Of a stretch of 64,000 bases of DNA, positions 15,275 through 24,698 are shown piece after piece. This DNA comes from DATJBF01 sp035516795 (lineage in GTDB: Bacteria; Verrucomicrobiota; Verrucomicrobiia; Palsa-1439). The translations under genes were made by a program, and so were the position numbers. The DNA lies in the NCBI GenBank assembly GCA_035516795.1, contig DATIZX010000082.1, positions 1 through 64,000 on the forward strand, in the 5' to 3' direction. Positions within the stretch are counted from its first letter, which is position 1. Every line of letters begins with the position of its first letter. The notes under the pieces are model-generated. The model did not search any database and was not told the DNA's origin. It saw only the letters and a program-made list of their open reading frames with translations.

Positions 15275-16615
15275 ATGGGAAAAGTGTCACAACTCAACAT
15301 CGGTTTGATCGGAGCCGGAGTCGTCGGTGGTGGCGTGGTCAATAATCTGACCCGCAACGCCGACGTCATTGCCGAGCGGCTCGGTATGCGGTTGAACTTG
15401 AAGTGGGTTTGCGACAAAGACGAAGCGCGCCTCCAGAAACTGCACCTGCCCGCTGAGTTGCTCACCGCCGACGCACAGAAGGTGCTCGGTGATCCCGACG
15501 TTCACGTCGTGGTCGAGCTGGTCGGCGGCACCGGCTTTGCGAAGCAGGTCATTCTCGACGCATTCAGCCGGGGCAAAGTTGTCGTCACCGCCAACAAGGC
15601 GCTGTTGGCCCATCACGGCGAAGAAGTGTTTGCCGCGGCAGAAAAGCATTCGACCAACATCTTCTACGAAGCCAGCGTTTGCGGTGGCATCCCGATCATC
15701 AAGGCAATTCGCGAGGGCTTTGTTGCCAACCGGTTTCCGCTGATTTACGGCATCGTCAACGGCACCTGCAATTACATCCTCTCGCGCATGACTGCTGAGG
15801 GCCGGGACTTCGACGAAGTCCTCGCTGAAGCGCAGAAACTCGGTTACGCCGAAGCCGATCCGTCCCTCGATGTGGACGGCGGCGACTCGGCGCACAAAGC
15901 AACCATTCTGGCTTCGTTGGCACACGGATTTTGGACGAATCTGGACAACACCTACGTCGAGGGCATCCGGCACGTTTCGCAATTCGATATCCAGATCGCG
16001 CGTGAACTAGGTTACGTCATCAAGCTGCTGGCGATCATCAAAACCGCCGACGCCTCGGAATCTGCTCCCGTTGAAGTGCGCGTCCATCCAACACTAATTC
16101 CGCACGACCACGTGTTGGCCAGCGTCAACGGCGTCTTCAACGCCGTGGTGGTCCGCGGCGACGTGGTGGGCGACACCATGTTTTACGGACGCGGCGCCGG
16201 GGCCGATGCCACCTCGAGTGCGGTCATCTCAGATCTGGCGGATGCGGCGCTCAATTTCAAATTCGGCAGCGAGCAACGGATACCTGCCTTTGTGGCGCAT
16301 CGGCTGAATGCCCGGGTCCGCACGATTGATGAAGTGGAATCGCGCTATTACCTGCGGCTTACCGTTGCCGATCGGTCGGGTGTTATCGCCAAAATTTCGA
16401 AAGCGCTCGGTGACGCCGATATCAGTATTGCGTCGGTTTTGCAGCGCGAAGCGCCGGAAACAAAACCCGGCCAGCCGCCCTGTGATCATGTCCCGCTCAT
16501 TTTTATGTTGCATACCGCTAGGGACCGGGCCGTGCGCGAGGCCGTGGCAATCATCGACAAACTGGATGTAGTGAAGGACAAAACCGTGGTTATTCGGGTG
16601 GAGAGCTTTGAATAA
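15275..16615 (+). CDS. hom: Homoserine dehydrogenase
   Basis: A 446-aa NAD(P)-dependent enzyme that reduces aspartate semialdehyde to homoserine for Thr/Met synthesis. The N-terminal Rossmann motif is LIGAGVVGGGV, followed by VTANKALLAHHG. The catalytic region has YGIVNGTCNYIL and the diagnostic EAQKLGYAEADPSLDVDGGDSA signature, split here only by description. A C-terminal ACT domain (about 350-446, LRLTVADRSGVIAKISKAL) probably mediates feedback by threonine. It is first of a hom-thrC-lysC cluster. Confidence 0.95.
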   Translation: MGKVSQLNIGLIGAGVVGGGVVNNLTRNADVIAERLGMRLNLKWVCDKDEARLQKLHLPAELLTADAQKVLGDPDVHVVVELVGGTGFAKQVILDAFSRGKVVVTANKALLAHHGEEVFAAAEKHSTNIFYEASVCGGIPIIKAIREGFVANRFPLIYGIVNGTCNYILSRMTAEGRDFDEVLAEAQKLGYAEADPSLDVDGGDSAHKATILASLAHGFWTNLDNTYVEGIRHVSQFDIQIARELGYVIKLLAIIKTADASESAPVEVRVHPTLIPHDHVLASVNGVFNAVVVRGDVVGDTMFYGRGAGADATSSAVISDLADAALNFKFGSEQRIPAFVAHRLNARVRTIDEVESRYYLRLTVADRSGVIAKISKALGDADISIASVLQREAPETKPGQPPCDHVPLIFMLHTARDRAVREAVAIIDKLDVVKDKTVVIRVESFE

Positions 16616-16625
16616 GAGTAGAGAA

Positions 16626-17684
16626 ATGAACGCTTGGAATGGAGTGATTGAACGATATCGGAGCTTTCTGCCGGTTTCAGAGAAGACGCCAGTAGTTTCG
16701 ATCAACGAAGGCAATACGCCGTTGATTCGCGCCCATAATCTGGAAAAGAAAATCGGGGTGAACTTCGAAATCTGGCTCAAATATGAAGGATTAAATCCGA
16801 CCGGTTCGTTTAAGGACCGCGGCATGACGGTCGCTGTCTCGAAGGCGATCGAGCGCGGGTCGAAAGCCGTCATCTGTGCCAGCACCGGCAACACGTCGGC
16901 TTCCGCCGCCGCTTACGCCGCGCGCGCCGGTATCAAATGCGTCGTCATCCTGCCCGAAGGCGCCATCGCCAAGGGCAAGCTGATGCAGGCGTTGATCGAA
17001 GGGGCGACCGTCGTGGCAGTGAATGGCAATTTCGACGATTCCCTGCGCATCGTTCGCGAAATCGGCGAGAAGACACGGATCGATATTGTGAACTCGATCA
17101 ACCCTGACCGCATTGAAGGTCAAAAGACCGCCTCTTTTGAGATTTGCGACGCACTTGGCCGCGCCCCCGACTTTCACCTGCTCCCAGTCGGCAACGCCGG
17201 CAACATCACCGCGTATTGGAAGGGCTACCGGGAATATCGGGACCGGAATGTCATTGGCCGCCTGCCGAAGATGTGTGGTTTCCAGGCCGAAGGCGCGGCG
17301 CCAATTGTGCGTGGTCATCCGATTGAGAAACCGCAGACGGTAGCGACGGCGATCCGCATCGGCAATCCCGCGAGCTGGAAAGCCGCCGCGGCCGCCCGCG
17401 ATGAATCCGGCGGACTCATTGACATGGTTTCCGATGCGGAGATTATTGATGCGTACAAACTGTTGGCGGCCAGCGACGGCGTTTTTGTTGAACCGGCTTC
17501 GGCGGCGGGCATTGCCGGTTTGCGCAGATATGCGGCGAAAGGTTATTTCCGCAAGGGTTCAACGCTCGTGGTAACGCTCACGGGCCACGGATTGAAAGAC
17601 CCCGACACTGGTCTGGCCAATGCGCCAGCGCCCATCGCCTGCGAAGCTAAGACCGATGCCGTCATGCGGGCAATCGGAGTCTGA
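16626..17684 (+). CDS. thrC: Threonine synthase
   Basis: A 352-aa PLP enzyme (short, class II-like form of bacteria such as Bacillus) that converts O-phosphohomoserine to threonine. The PLP lysine is in NPTGSFKDRGM (about residue 59), with ASTGNTSAS and the phosphate-binding PVGNAGN loop following. ATG 16626 was chosen; an in-frame TTG at 16608 inside hom would add six residues. It sits 10 nt after hom and 34 nt before lysC, so the three are likely one operon supplying threonine from aspartate. Confidence 0.95.
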   Translation: MNAWNGVIERYRSFLPVSEKTPVVSINEGNTPLIRAHNLEKKIGVNFEIWLKYEGLNPTGSFKDRGMTVAVSKAIERGSKAVICASTGNTSASAAAYAARAGIKCVVILPEGAIAKGKLMQALIEGATVVAVNGNFDDSLRIVREIGEKTRIDIVNSINPDRIEGQKTASFEICDALGRAPDFHLLPVGNAGNITAYWKGYREYRDRNVIGRLPKMCGFQAEGAAPIVRGHPIEKPQTVATAIRIGNPASWKAAAAARDESGGLIDMVSDAEIIDAYKLLAASDGVFVEPASAAGIAGLRRYAAKGYFRKGSTLVVTLTGHGLKDPDTGLANAPAPIACEAKTDAVMRAIGV

Positions 17685-17718
17685 CCCACGGATTACACAA
17701 ATTCTCATACATAACCCT

Positions 17719-18933
17719 ATGGCATTGATTGTTCAGAAATACGGCGGCACTTCGGTCGGCAATGCCGAACGAATCAAGAACGTTGCGCGGCGGGTGTTGG
17801 CGACGCAGCAAGCGGGAAACAAAGTTGTTGCGGTGGTATCGGCGATGAGCGGTGTGACCGATTCCCTGATCAAGCTGGCGAAGGACGTGCATCCCGAGCC
17901 GAACGAACGGGAGATGGACGTGTTGCTGGCCACGGGCGAACAAACCACGATTGCTTTGCTGGCGATGGCGCTGCACGCACTCGGCGCAAAAGCCGTGTCG
18001 CTGACCGGTGCGCAGGCTGGCATTGTCACTGACGGCATTCATACCAAAGCCAAGATTGCCAATATCACGCCGAAACGGGTGCACGAATTTCTCGACGACG
18101 GCAACATCGTGACGATCGCCGGTTTTCAGGGCACAACCCCCGATGGCCAGATCACCACCTTGGGGCGCGGCGGCAGCGATCTGACAGCCATCGCCATTGC
18201 GACGGCCATCAAAGCCGACCTTTGCCAGATCTACACCGACGTGGACGGCGTTTACACGAGCGACCCGCGCATCGTGCCGAACGCTCGCAAGCTCGCCGAG
18301 ATCAGCTACGACGAAATGTTGGAGTTGGCAGCGCTCGGCTCGAAGGTCATGCAGGCCCGCTCGGTCGAGTTTGCCAAAAAATTCGGAGTGGCATTTGAAG
18401 TCCGCAGCAGTTTCAACGACAACCCGGGGACCATTGTGAAAGAAGAAACAGCCAAAATGGAAGATGTCGTCATCCGCGGTGTCGCGGTTGACAAGAACCA
18501 GGCCAAAGTCACCATTGCCGGCGTGCCCGATAAGCCGGGCGTTGCCGCCAAGGTGTTCAAGACCATCGCCGATGCCAATATCAACATCGACGTGATCGTG
18601 CAGAACGTCAGCGAGAAAGGTTTCACCGACATTTCCTTCACGCTCGCATCCATCGAAGCCGCCAAAGCAACGAAGGTCCTGCAGCCGGTCGTGAAGGAAA
18701 TCAACGCGCGCGAGGCGTCGTCCACCGGCGACATCGCCAAGCTTTCCGTGGTCGGCATTGGCATGCGCTCGCATCCGGGCGTGGCTGCGAAGATGTTCGA
18801 GACGCTCGCCGGCAACGGGGTCAATATCGACATGATTTCCACCAGCGAAATCAAGATCAGCGTGATCATCAAGTTGGCCGACGCCGACAAAGCCGCTCGC
18901 GCCATCCACGACGCCTTTGGCTTGGGAAAGTAA
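17719..18933 (+). CDS. lysC: Aspartate kinase
   Basis: A 404-aa kinase for the first step of Lys/Thr/Met synthesis. It starts with the diagnostic VQKYGGTSVG. Other conserved blocks are TLGRGGSDLTA, YTDVDGVYTSDPR and ELAALGSKVMQARSVEFA. Two ACT domains follow (about 265-404, VTIAGVPDKPGVAAKVF and VGIGMRSHPGVAAKMFE), the usual site for lysine and/or threonine inhibition. The ATG at 17719 is the start; the frame extends upstream only as a shadow of thrC. It closes the hom-thrC-lysC cluster. Confidence 0.95.
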   Translation: MALIVQKYGGTSVGNAERIKNVARRVLATQQAGNKVVAVVSAMSGVTDSLIKLAKDVHPEPNEREMDVLLATGEQTTIALLAMALHALGAKAVSLTGAQAGIVTDGIHTKAKIANITPKRVHEFLDDGNIVTIAGFQGTTPDGQITTLGRGGSDLTAIAIATAIKADLCQIYTDVDGVYTSDPRIVPNARKLAEISYDEMLELAALGSKVMQARSVEFAKKFGVAFEVRSSFNDNPGTIVKEETAKMEDVVIRGVAVDKNQAKVTIAGVPDKPGVAAKVFKTIADANINIDVIVQNVSEKGFTDISFTLASIEAAKATKVLQPVVKEINAREASSTGDIAKLSVVGIGMRSHPGVAAKMFETLAGNGVNIDMISTSEIKISVIIKLADADKAARAIHDAFGLGK

Positions 18934-19046
18934 CGTTTTTCAATTCCCGAGTGGTGTTTTTGGGGATGATTCCCAGATGGCAGCGCTGACTGCGAATCGC
19001 GACAAGGTTGGCCCGGTGCTTGAAATGAGGTTAATTTCCTAACGCC

Positions 19047-20024
19047 ATGGATCAACTTCGAATCTTTGTGGACTTTGCCATGTCCCCGGATGTTCTGGAA
19101 ATACTGCAAACCGGAACAAAGGGATATCAACTGATCTTTCCACAAAAACCCGCGGCCTCGGTTTTGGCCAAAGCGGATCGTGACGCGCAATTTGTCACCG
19201 TGGATGTCGCCTTTGGTCAGCCAGATCCCCAGGCCATCGCCGAAGCCCGCCAGCTAAAATGGATTCACGTTAGCTCTTCGGGAATCGCTCGTTATGATAC
19301 GCGCGAGTTTCGTGCCTTGATGGCCCGACGCAAAATCGTGCTGTCCAATAGCGCGAGCGTGTACAACGAGGCCTGCGCCGTTCACGCTTTGAGTTTCATG
19401 CTGGCGCAGGCCAGAAAATTGCCTCGGGCGCTCAAGACCCGAACCGCTGGAGGTACGACTGACTGGCATGCGGTTCGTAGCGCATGCCGAACACTCCGAG
19501 GCGAGACCGTTCTGATCGTCGGTTACGGTGCGATTGGCAAACGACTTGCCGAACTGCTTCGTCCGTTCGACATGAAAGTCATCGCCTACCGTCGGAAGGC
19601 GCGTGGTGATGAAAGCGTCCCAATCCTCACGGCGAATCAATTGGCCCATGCCTTGGCAAACGAGGTGGATCACGTCGTGGATATCCTTCCGCAGAGCGCG
19701 GAGACGCGTCATTTTTTTGATGCCGCTCGTTTTGCATCTATCAAACGAGGCGCAATTTTCTACAACATCGGCCGGGGCACAACGGTTGATCAGGAAGCCT
19801 TGCTCGAAGCGCTTCGTTGCGGACGCATCGCCGCCGCGTGGCTGGATGTGACCGAGCCGGAGCCGCTGCCGGACAGTCATCCTCTTTTGTCGCAACCCAA
19901 TTGTTTCATTACTCCACACGTGGCGGGAGGACACGCCGACGAGACCCAAACACTGGTTCGTCATTTCCTCAAGAATTTGGAGCGTTTCGTTCGAGGGGAA
20001 ACGCTTCTGGATCGGGTCATGTGA
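19047..20024 (+). CDS. D-isomer 2-hydroxyacid dehydrogenase
   Basis: A 325-aa NAD-dependent dehydrogenase. The dinucleotide site is VLIVGYGAIGKRLAEL (about residue 155). The catalytic set follows: Arg in YNIGRGTTVDQ, Glu/Asp in WLDVTEPEPLP and His in ITPHVAGGH. The N-terminal substrate domain is recognisable but not close to SerA, LdhA or glyoxylate reductase by eye, so the substrate is open. The stop overlaps the following methyltransferase by 4 bp (GTGA). It lies 113 nt after lysC and may have its own promoter. Confidence 0.85.
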   Translation: MDQLRIFVDFAMSPDVLEILQTGTKGYQLIFPQKPAASVLAKADRDAQFVTVDVAFGQPDPQAIAEARQLKWIHVSSSGIARYDTREFRALMARRKIVLSNSASVYNEACAVHALSFMLAQARKLPRALKTRTAGGTTDWHAVRSACRTLRGETVLIVGYGAIGKRLAELLRPFDMKVIAYRRKARGDESVPILTANQLAHALANEVDHVVDILPQSAETRHFFDAARFASIKRGAIFYNIGRGTTVDQEALLEALRCGRIAAAWLDVTEPEPLPDSHPLLSQPNCFITPHVAGGHADETQTLVRHFLKNLERFVRGETLLDRVM

Positions 20025-20737
20025 ATGATTCTGTCTGGAAATCGCATAAGTTGGTGAGTCGCTATCTCCGAGGCGTGCGCGGCGCGATTCCGCTGGCGCA
20101 AACACAGATCGAGGTCATGCTGCAGTTGCTCGCCACGCGCCGCCGACCCATTCGACGATTCCTCGATCTCGGTTGCGGAGACGGTATTCTTGGAGCCGCG
20201 ATTCTGGAGGCTTTTCCGAAAGCCAGCGGTCTGTTTGTGGATTTTTCCAAGCCGATGCTCGAAGCCTGCCGCGCGAGGTTGGCCCGAAAGCACGTGACCA
20301 CTTTGTTGCTCGATTACGGGAATCCGGGATGGATTGAGGAAGTGCTCCCGCAAGGGCCATTCGACGCGATTGTGTCTGGCTACTCGATTCACCATCAACC
20401 AGACAAACGCAAGCAGTCACTGTATCGGGAGATTTATCGGCTGCTCGCGTTGAACGGCTGGTTCGTAAACCTCGAGCACGTTGCTTCGACAAGTCCAATA
20501 ACGAAGATGCTGTTTGATGAGCAGATGGTAGAGGGCATCCATCGTCGACAGCCAAAGCTGAATTGCGCGACCGTGCGCCGACGCTACGTCAACCGTGCCG
20601 ACAAAACGGCCAACATCCTTGCGCCCGTCGAACGGCAATGCCAATGGTTGCGTACGATCGGTTTTGTCGATGTGGACTGCTATTTCAAGCTCTACGAACT
20701 CGCCGTATTCGGCGGACGGAAAGATCGGCGCGGATGA
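20021..20737 (+). CDS. Class I SAM-dependent methyltransferase
   Basis: A 238-aa protein starting with GTG within the dehydrogenase stop. The SAM-binding motif I is FLDLGCGDGILGAAIL (about residues 48-62); motif II-type GLFVDFSKPMLE and a later FDAIVSGYSIHHQPD follow. The latter resembles small-molecule methyltransferases (Methyltransf_25/12 group). A C-terminal helical region contains several Arg-rich segments. The substrate is unknown; coupling with a 2-hydroxyacid dehydrogenase suggests a shared metabolite, by inference only. Confidence 0.8.
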   Translation: MNDSVWKSHKLVSRYLRGVRGAIPLAQTQIEVMLQLLATRRRPIRRFLDLGCGDGILGAAILEAFPKASGLFVDFSKPMLEACRARLARKHVTTLLLDYGNPGWIEEVLPQGPFDAIVSGYSIHHQPDKRKQSLYREIYRLLALNGWFVNLEHVASTSPITKMLFDEQMVEGIHRRQPKLNCATVRRRYVNRADKTANILAPVERQCQWLRTIGFVDVDCYFKLYELAVFGGRKDRRG

Positions 20738-20775
20738 AGCGAACACTTTTGGGGGTGTTCGTTGTTTGGTTGCGG

Positions 20776-21762
20776 TTATGAGAAGCCGACCATCGCATGT
20801 GGCGCGTACGGCTCTTCCAACGAAGCGATTTCCTGCGGGGAAAGCTTTACGGATAATGCCGCCACGGCGTCTTCCAGATGATTCAGTTTCGTCGCGCCAA
20901 CGATGGGCGCCACGACGGCCGGTTTGTGGAGAAGCCACGCCAGTGCGACTGGGGCGCGCGGGACATCTTTGGTTTTGGCGACCTCGCCAACTCGATCAAT
21001 CACCCGGTGGTCGGCATCCTCCGTCTTGCCATAAAGCGAACGTCCGAATTCGTCTGTCTTCGCCCGCGTGGTGCTGGGTTTCCGTCCCCAGGCACGCGCC
21101 AACCGTCCACGGGCCAACGGGCTCCACGGAATCACACCGATTCCCTCCGCTTGGCACAATCCAATCATCTCGCGTTCTTCTTCGCGATAGAGGAGGTTGT
21201 AATGGTTCTGCATTGAAACGAATCTGGTCCAGCCATGACGGTCTGCCAAATCGAGCGCCTTGCAGAACTGCCAGGCAAACATGGACGAAGCACCCAGGTA
21301 CCGGGCTTTGCCCGCTTTCACAACGTCGTGTAAAGCTGCCAGCGTCTCTTCAATCGGTGTGTCGTAATCCCAGCGGTGAATTTGGTAGAGATCGACATAA
21401 TCGGTGCCGAGCCGGCGCAGGCTGGCATCGATCTCGCACAGGATCGACTTACGCGACAAGCCCTGGCCGTTTGGATCTTCCCGCATTTTGCCATAAACTT
21501 TCGTGGCCAGAACGATCTCATCTCGTTTGCCGAAATCGCGCAGCGCCCGACCGAGAATTTCTTCACTCGTGCCGTCCGAGTAAACATTGGCGGTGTCGAA
21601 GAAGTTGACGCCCAATTCGAGTGCCCGCTTGATGAATGGGCGGCTCTGTTCCTCGTTGAGCGTCCAGAGGTGTTGGCCTCGTCCGGGTAAACCGTAGCTC
21701 ATACAGCCGAGACAGATCCGCGATACCTTTAACCCGCTCTTTCCCAAATTCGTGTAGTTCAT
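20776..21762 (-). CDS. Aldo/keto reductase (YajO-like)
   Basis: A 328-aa NADPH-dependent reductase of the AKR superfamily. It opens YTNLGKSGLKVSRICLGCMSYG. The catalytic tetrad is visible: Asp and Tyr in FDTANVYSDGTSE, Lys in VLATKVYG, His in YQIHRWD. The NADPH pocket (VPRAPVALAWLL ... PIVGATKLNHLED) is also clear. The overall pattern fits the AKR11/AKR12-like YajO group, which acts on aldehydes and sugar-derived carbonyls. It is monocistronic and convergent with the methyltransferase gene. Confidence 0.9.
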   Translation of the reverse strand: MNYTNLGKSGLKVSRICLGCMSYGLPGRGQHLWTLNEEQSRPFIKRALELGVNFFDTANVYSDGTSEEILGRALRDFGKRDEIVLATKVYGKMREDPNGQGLSRKSILCEIDASLRRLGTDYVDLYQIHRWDYDTPIEETLAALHDVVKAGKARYLGASSMFAWQFCKALDLADRHGWTRFVSMQNHYNLLYREEEREMIGLCQAEGIGVIPWSPLARGRLARAWGRKPSTTRAKTDEFGRSLYGKTEDADHRVIDRVGEVAKTKDVPRAPVALAWLLHKPAVVAPIVGATKLNHLEDAVAALSVKLSPQEIASLEEPYAPHAMVGFS

Positions 21763-21798
21763 AGTTTACTCGCATAATCCGCCGCAGTATTTCTCAAT

Positions 21799-21827
21799 TT
21801 TCCAATGTTATTTACTGCATCTATACT
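21799..21827 (+). promoter_or_regulatory. Predicted promoter of the GT39-like/TPR gene
   Basis: TTTCCA (21799-21804), 17-nt spacer, TATACT (21822-21827), in an AT-richer intergenic stretch. The first in-frame ATG is at 21855, about 20 nt after the expected start. Confidence 0.4.
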
Positions 21828-21854
21828 TCCGACTCAAATTCGACCAGCAAAACA

Positions 21855-23930
21855 ATGGATGGGAACTCCGGCGTCTCGCGGAAAGAGGATTGCCGATTGC
21901 CGGCCACTATTCTACACTCGCTTGTCACGCTCGAGGATCCACGAGCGACGATGATGAACCTTCAAGTTTCAAGAGTTGTCCCCCGGCTGGCTGAAAAAAA
22001 GATTCCGCGGTGGAATTTTTGGTTGCTGCTCGCAATCCTGTCTCTCGGTTTCGCTCTCCGCATTTATCGGATAACCGGCTGGATATTGAACAATGATGAG
22101 ACTCATTTTCTGATCCAAGCCCTGCATCCGGGCCTGCTGGTGACCAATCAGTATCCCTACTACTACGGTCGCCCCGATTGCCTTTACGTGCTACTGCAGA
22201 TTTTGTCGGTGCATCTTCTTGGACCCAATGAACTCGCCCTCAAGATTTGGACGGTGCTGTTCGGCACGCTCTCCATTGCTGCGGTCGCGATTTTGGTCCG
22301 GCAGTTGACGGATTCTCCCGGAAGCGCTCTCTGGGCCGCTGCCTTGCTCGCTGTATTTCCGCTGCATGTGTTCTTCAGCACGAAAGTCACTCCCGAGGTT
22401 ATCGCCGATTTTTTTCTCATTTGCGGCCTGATCCAACTGGTACACATCTCGTGGCCGGACGCGCCGGCGTTCCGGTTTGCACTATTCGGCGGAACCATGG
22501 CGTTGGCGATTCTGTCCAAACTGACCGCGCTGGCGTTTTGGTTTCCGCTTTTGCTTGTTCTGCCCTTGGTCGTCACTGACAGACGACGCCGGCTGTGGGG
22601 CTACCTGTCGTTGGTCCTGGCGTTATTGCCCGTGCTGGCAATGGTTGTCGCCACGAAGCTGAATGGAGGCCGCATTCACTTTTTCGAGGAACCGAACTCT
22701 CGGGCGGGATTCGGCCTGAGCTACGGCCGCATTGGAGCCCAGCTTGTCTCGTTCTGGCGATTTTACGCCGGTTTGGTCATCCCTTTGGCGCTCGGCGGCT
22801 GGATTCTCCTCAGGAAACGTCGTGATCGGCTGCCGCTAATGTTGCCATTGGCTCTCGCGGCCGGCGCGCTTCTGATTGCCGTGCCGTTTTTCAGAGTGAA
22901 CATCCGGGAGTTGGTGTTTTTGATTCCCGCATTGTGGCCGATTCTCGGATTTTCAGTCGCCTTCTTTTCGCGTTCTGCCGGGAAGATGTTGGCGCTCGGC
23001 GGTATTCTCGTTGCCTATTTTGTTTTGACGTTGATTGGTGTGCCCGGCCCCGAGTACGGCCTCTCGTGGTCCGACCGGTCCACCGCGGTGCTCGACCGTC
23101 CTGCTGGATGGCCTTCGCGGGAGATCACCGCCTGGATGGCAAATCACATGCCGCGCGACGACGCGTTGCTGGTCACCGGTTTCGGCTACACGGACCCGTT
23201 GGTGCTGTCGTTTGATCGTTTGGGTATACGGTATTTTAGCGCGCCCTCTTCTTGGGAATTGCTACGCGATCCAGCCAACAGGATCAAGTACGTGGTCTTT
23301 GTCGACGACGCTTCGAGATATGCACCGACGCTGTATCATTATGCACGAACTCATTTCACCAGAATCCATGCCGCGGATTTCACGGGATACATGATCTTCG
23401 ACTGCCAGAAGCGGAGCCGATTCGTGGCTTACCCGGATGCGCTGAATAGTCCCACGGTCTATGCGAATCAAGGATACCGCCACGCGGAACGCGGCGATTA
23501 CGCGGCGGCCATCAACTGCTTTGTCACCGCGCTGCGGCAGGACGATTCCATGGAGGGCGTCAAGCGGATGCTCATGAAATGCTATCTTGCCAAGGATCAA
23601 AAGATTCAGGCTCTGCAGATTGGACGCGAACTGATTGCCGAAAGTCCGAAGGACGCCGATGTCGGCAGGAATTTGGCCGTTCTCTATTATGAGCTTGGGA
23701 AATTCGACGATGGACTGGCTCAATGTCGTCAAAATATCCAGCTTGGGATTTTTCCTGGCGTAAGTTACGGCGTGATGGGGCAAATCTTGGAGAAGCGTGG
23801 CAAATTGGAAGCCGCCAAGGACGCTTACGAAAAATCCTTTCAGTTGGACCCCAATAATCCTGTAATCAGGGACCTCGTCGGCAAGTTCTACGAACATCAT
23901 CCCCAGTTGTACGAACCACTTGTTCGGTGA
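21855..23930 (+). CDS. GT39/ArnT-like membrane glycosyltransferase with C-terminal TPRs
   Basis: A 691-aa protein. After ~55 residues comes a GT-C-type membrane region: a first helix (LLLAILSLGFALRIYRI), then the acidic loop WILNNDETHFL (Asp-Glu pair, as in dolichol-phosphate-mannose-type transferases), and about ten more helices to residue ~400. A periplasmic part and at least three TPRs follow (about 530-680, e.g. YANQGYRHAERGDYAAAINCF). Similar 'glycosyltransferase plus TPR' fusions are common in PVC and Acidobacteria genomes. Start uncertain: ATG 21855 has no ribosome site, and ATG 21951 or 21954 would still keep the first helix. Confidence 0.7.
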   Translation: MDGNSGVSRKEDCRLPATILHSLVTLEDPRATMMNLQVSRVVPRLAEKKIPRWNFWLLLAILSLGFALRIYRITGWILNNDETHFLIQALHPGLLVTNQYPYYYGRPDCLYVLLQILSVHLLGPNELALKIWTVLFGTLSIAAVAILVRQLTDSPGSALWAAALLAVFPLHVFFSTKVTPEVIADFFLICGLIQLVHISWPDAPAFRFALFGGTMALAILSKLTALAFWFPLLLVLPLVVTDRRRRLWGYLSLVLALLPVLAMVVATKLNGGRIHFFEEPNSRAGFGLSYGRIGAQLVSFWRFYAGLVIPLALGGWILLRKRRDRLPLMLPLALAAGALLIAVPFFRVNIRELVFLIPALWPILGFSVAFFSRSAGKMLALGGILVAYFVLTLIGVPGPEYGLSWSDRSTAVLDRPAGWPSREITAWMANHMPRDDALLVTGFGYTDPLVLSFDRLGIRYFSAPSSWELLRDPANRIKYVVFVDDASRYAPTLYHYARTHFTRIHAADFTGYMIFDCQKRSRFVAYPDALNSPTVYANQGYRHAERGDYAAAINCFVTALRQDDSMEGVKRMLMKCYLAKDQKIQALQIGRELIAESPKDADVGRNLAVLYYELGKFDDGLAQCRQNIQLGIFPGVSYGVMGQILEKRGKLEAAKDAYEKSFQLDPNNPVIRDLVGKFYEHHPQLYEPLVR

Positions 23931-23951
23931 TCTGAACGTTCCCGGCAGTTC

Positions 23952-24569
23952 TTAACCGGCCTTGCATCGGGTAGCGAAATACAGCGCGATCGTGAAAATG
24001 GCGCCCAGCGTATCCGCGAGCATGTCTTTCTGAGCGTCCCACGGATCGCCGTGGCTACCGAGCACGGCGATACCGGCGGCCGGATCGGCTGAGACGGCGT
24101 AGCGCCATTCGAAGATCTCGCAAGCCAGCGCGACCGTGCAGATGGCGAACACGGCAAACAGACCGGTCAGCCACCGCGACTGGCTGAGCTGCTTTTGCTC
24201 GACGAACTCCGCGATCGCGAACGCATAGAAGCCGATGATGAAATGCGCAACGCGGGCGAAATCATTTCGCTGGCCGCCGATGAGGTGAGTGACCCACCCG
24301 AACGGCACACGTTCGAAGCTGTAATGTCCCCCGATGGTGTGCAGAAAGATCAGCACACTCATCAGTAGATAGGCAAGGTTCGAGAATTGAAACCACCGAT
24401 AGTCGATGACGAGGAAGGCGACGATCAAAACGATGGGTGTGTTCTCCGCGATCCAAACGGTGCGATCATACGGTCGAATAGCCAGCAGGCAGAATTCCAC
24501 GAGATACAAGGACAACAGCGCGATGGGCAGGATGCGGGTTCGGTTGGCCTCCACTGGCCCATTCTGCAA
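23952..24569 (-). CDS. DUF2238 (YjdF-like) membrane protein
   Basis: A 205-aa integral membrane protein with six or so helices. Conserved DUF2238 marks are HTIGGHYSFERVPFG and, near the C-terminus, LGSHGDPWDAQKDMLADTLGA. Family members such as E. coli YjdF are inner-membrane proteins of unknown function; a proposed VanZ-like fold is unproven. Gene order (convergent with the GT39-like gene, same strand as DUF1328) gives no operon partner, since a terminator lies between it and DUF1328. Confidence 0.8.
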   Translation of the reverse strand: MQNGPVEANRTRILPIALLSLYLVEFCLLAIRPYDRTVWIAENTPIVLIVAFLVIDYRWFQFSNLAYLLMSVLIFLHTIGGHYSFERVPFGWVTHLIGGQRNDFARVAHFIIGFYAFAIAEFVEQKQLSQSRWLTGLFAVFAICTVALACEIFEWRYAVSADPAAGIAVLGSHGDPWDAQKDMLADTLGAIFTIALYFATRCKAG

Positions 24570-24630
24570 AAAGCCAATCGAATGAACAACATTCGAAGCA
24601 GACAGTTCAGCTCAGATTCGACAAAAAGAA

Positions 24631-24658
24631 CAGGCGCAGTCCCCACAGTCTGCGCCTG
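24631..24658 (-). terminator. Rho-independent terminator downstream of DUF1328
   Basis: Inverted repeat CAGGCGCAG / CTGCGCCTG (9-bp perfect stem, 10-nt loop). On the minus strand it is followed by TTCTTTTTG, the T-rich run expected for intrinsic termination of the small gene that ends at 24699. Confidence 0.7.
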
Positions 24659-24698
24659 ATTTTCAGACAAGGTTTATAAGGTTTTGCATCAACCACCT

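Noticed and set aside
17662..18909. 415-codon minus-strand frame
   Set aside because: Complement of lysC, rich in Asp/His/Val as expected for a shadow of GC-rich codons.
20595..21608. 337-codon plus-strand frame opposite the aldo/keto reductase
   Set aside because: Shadow of the reductase on the other strand; Arg/Pro/Ser-rich with no domain.
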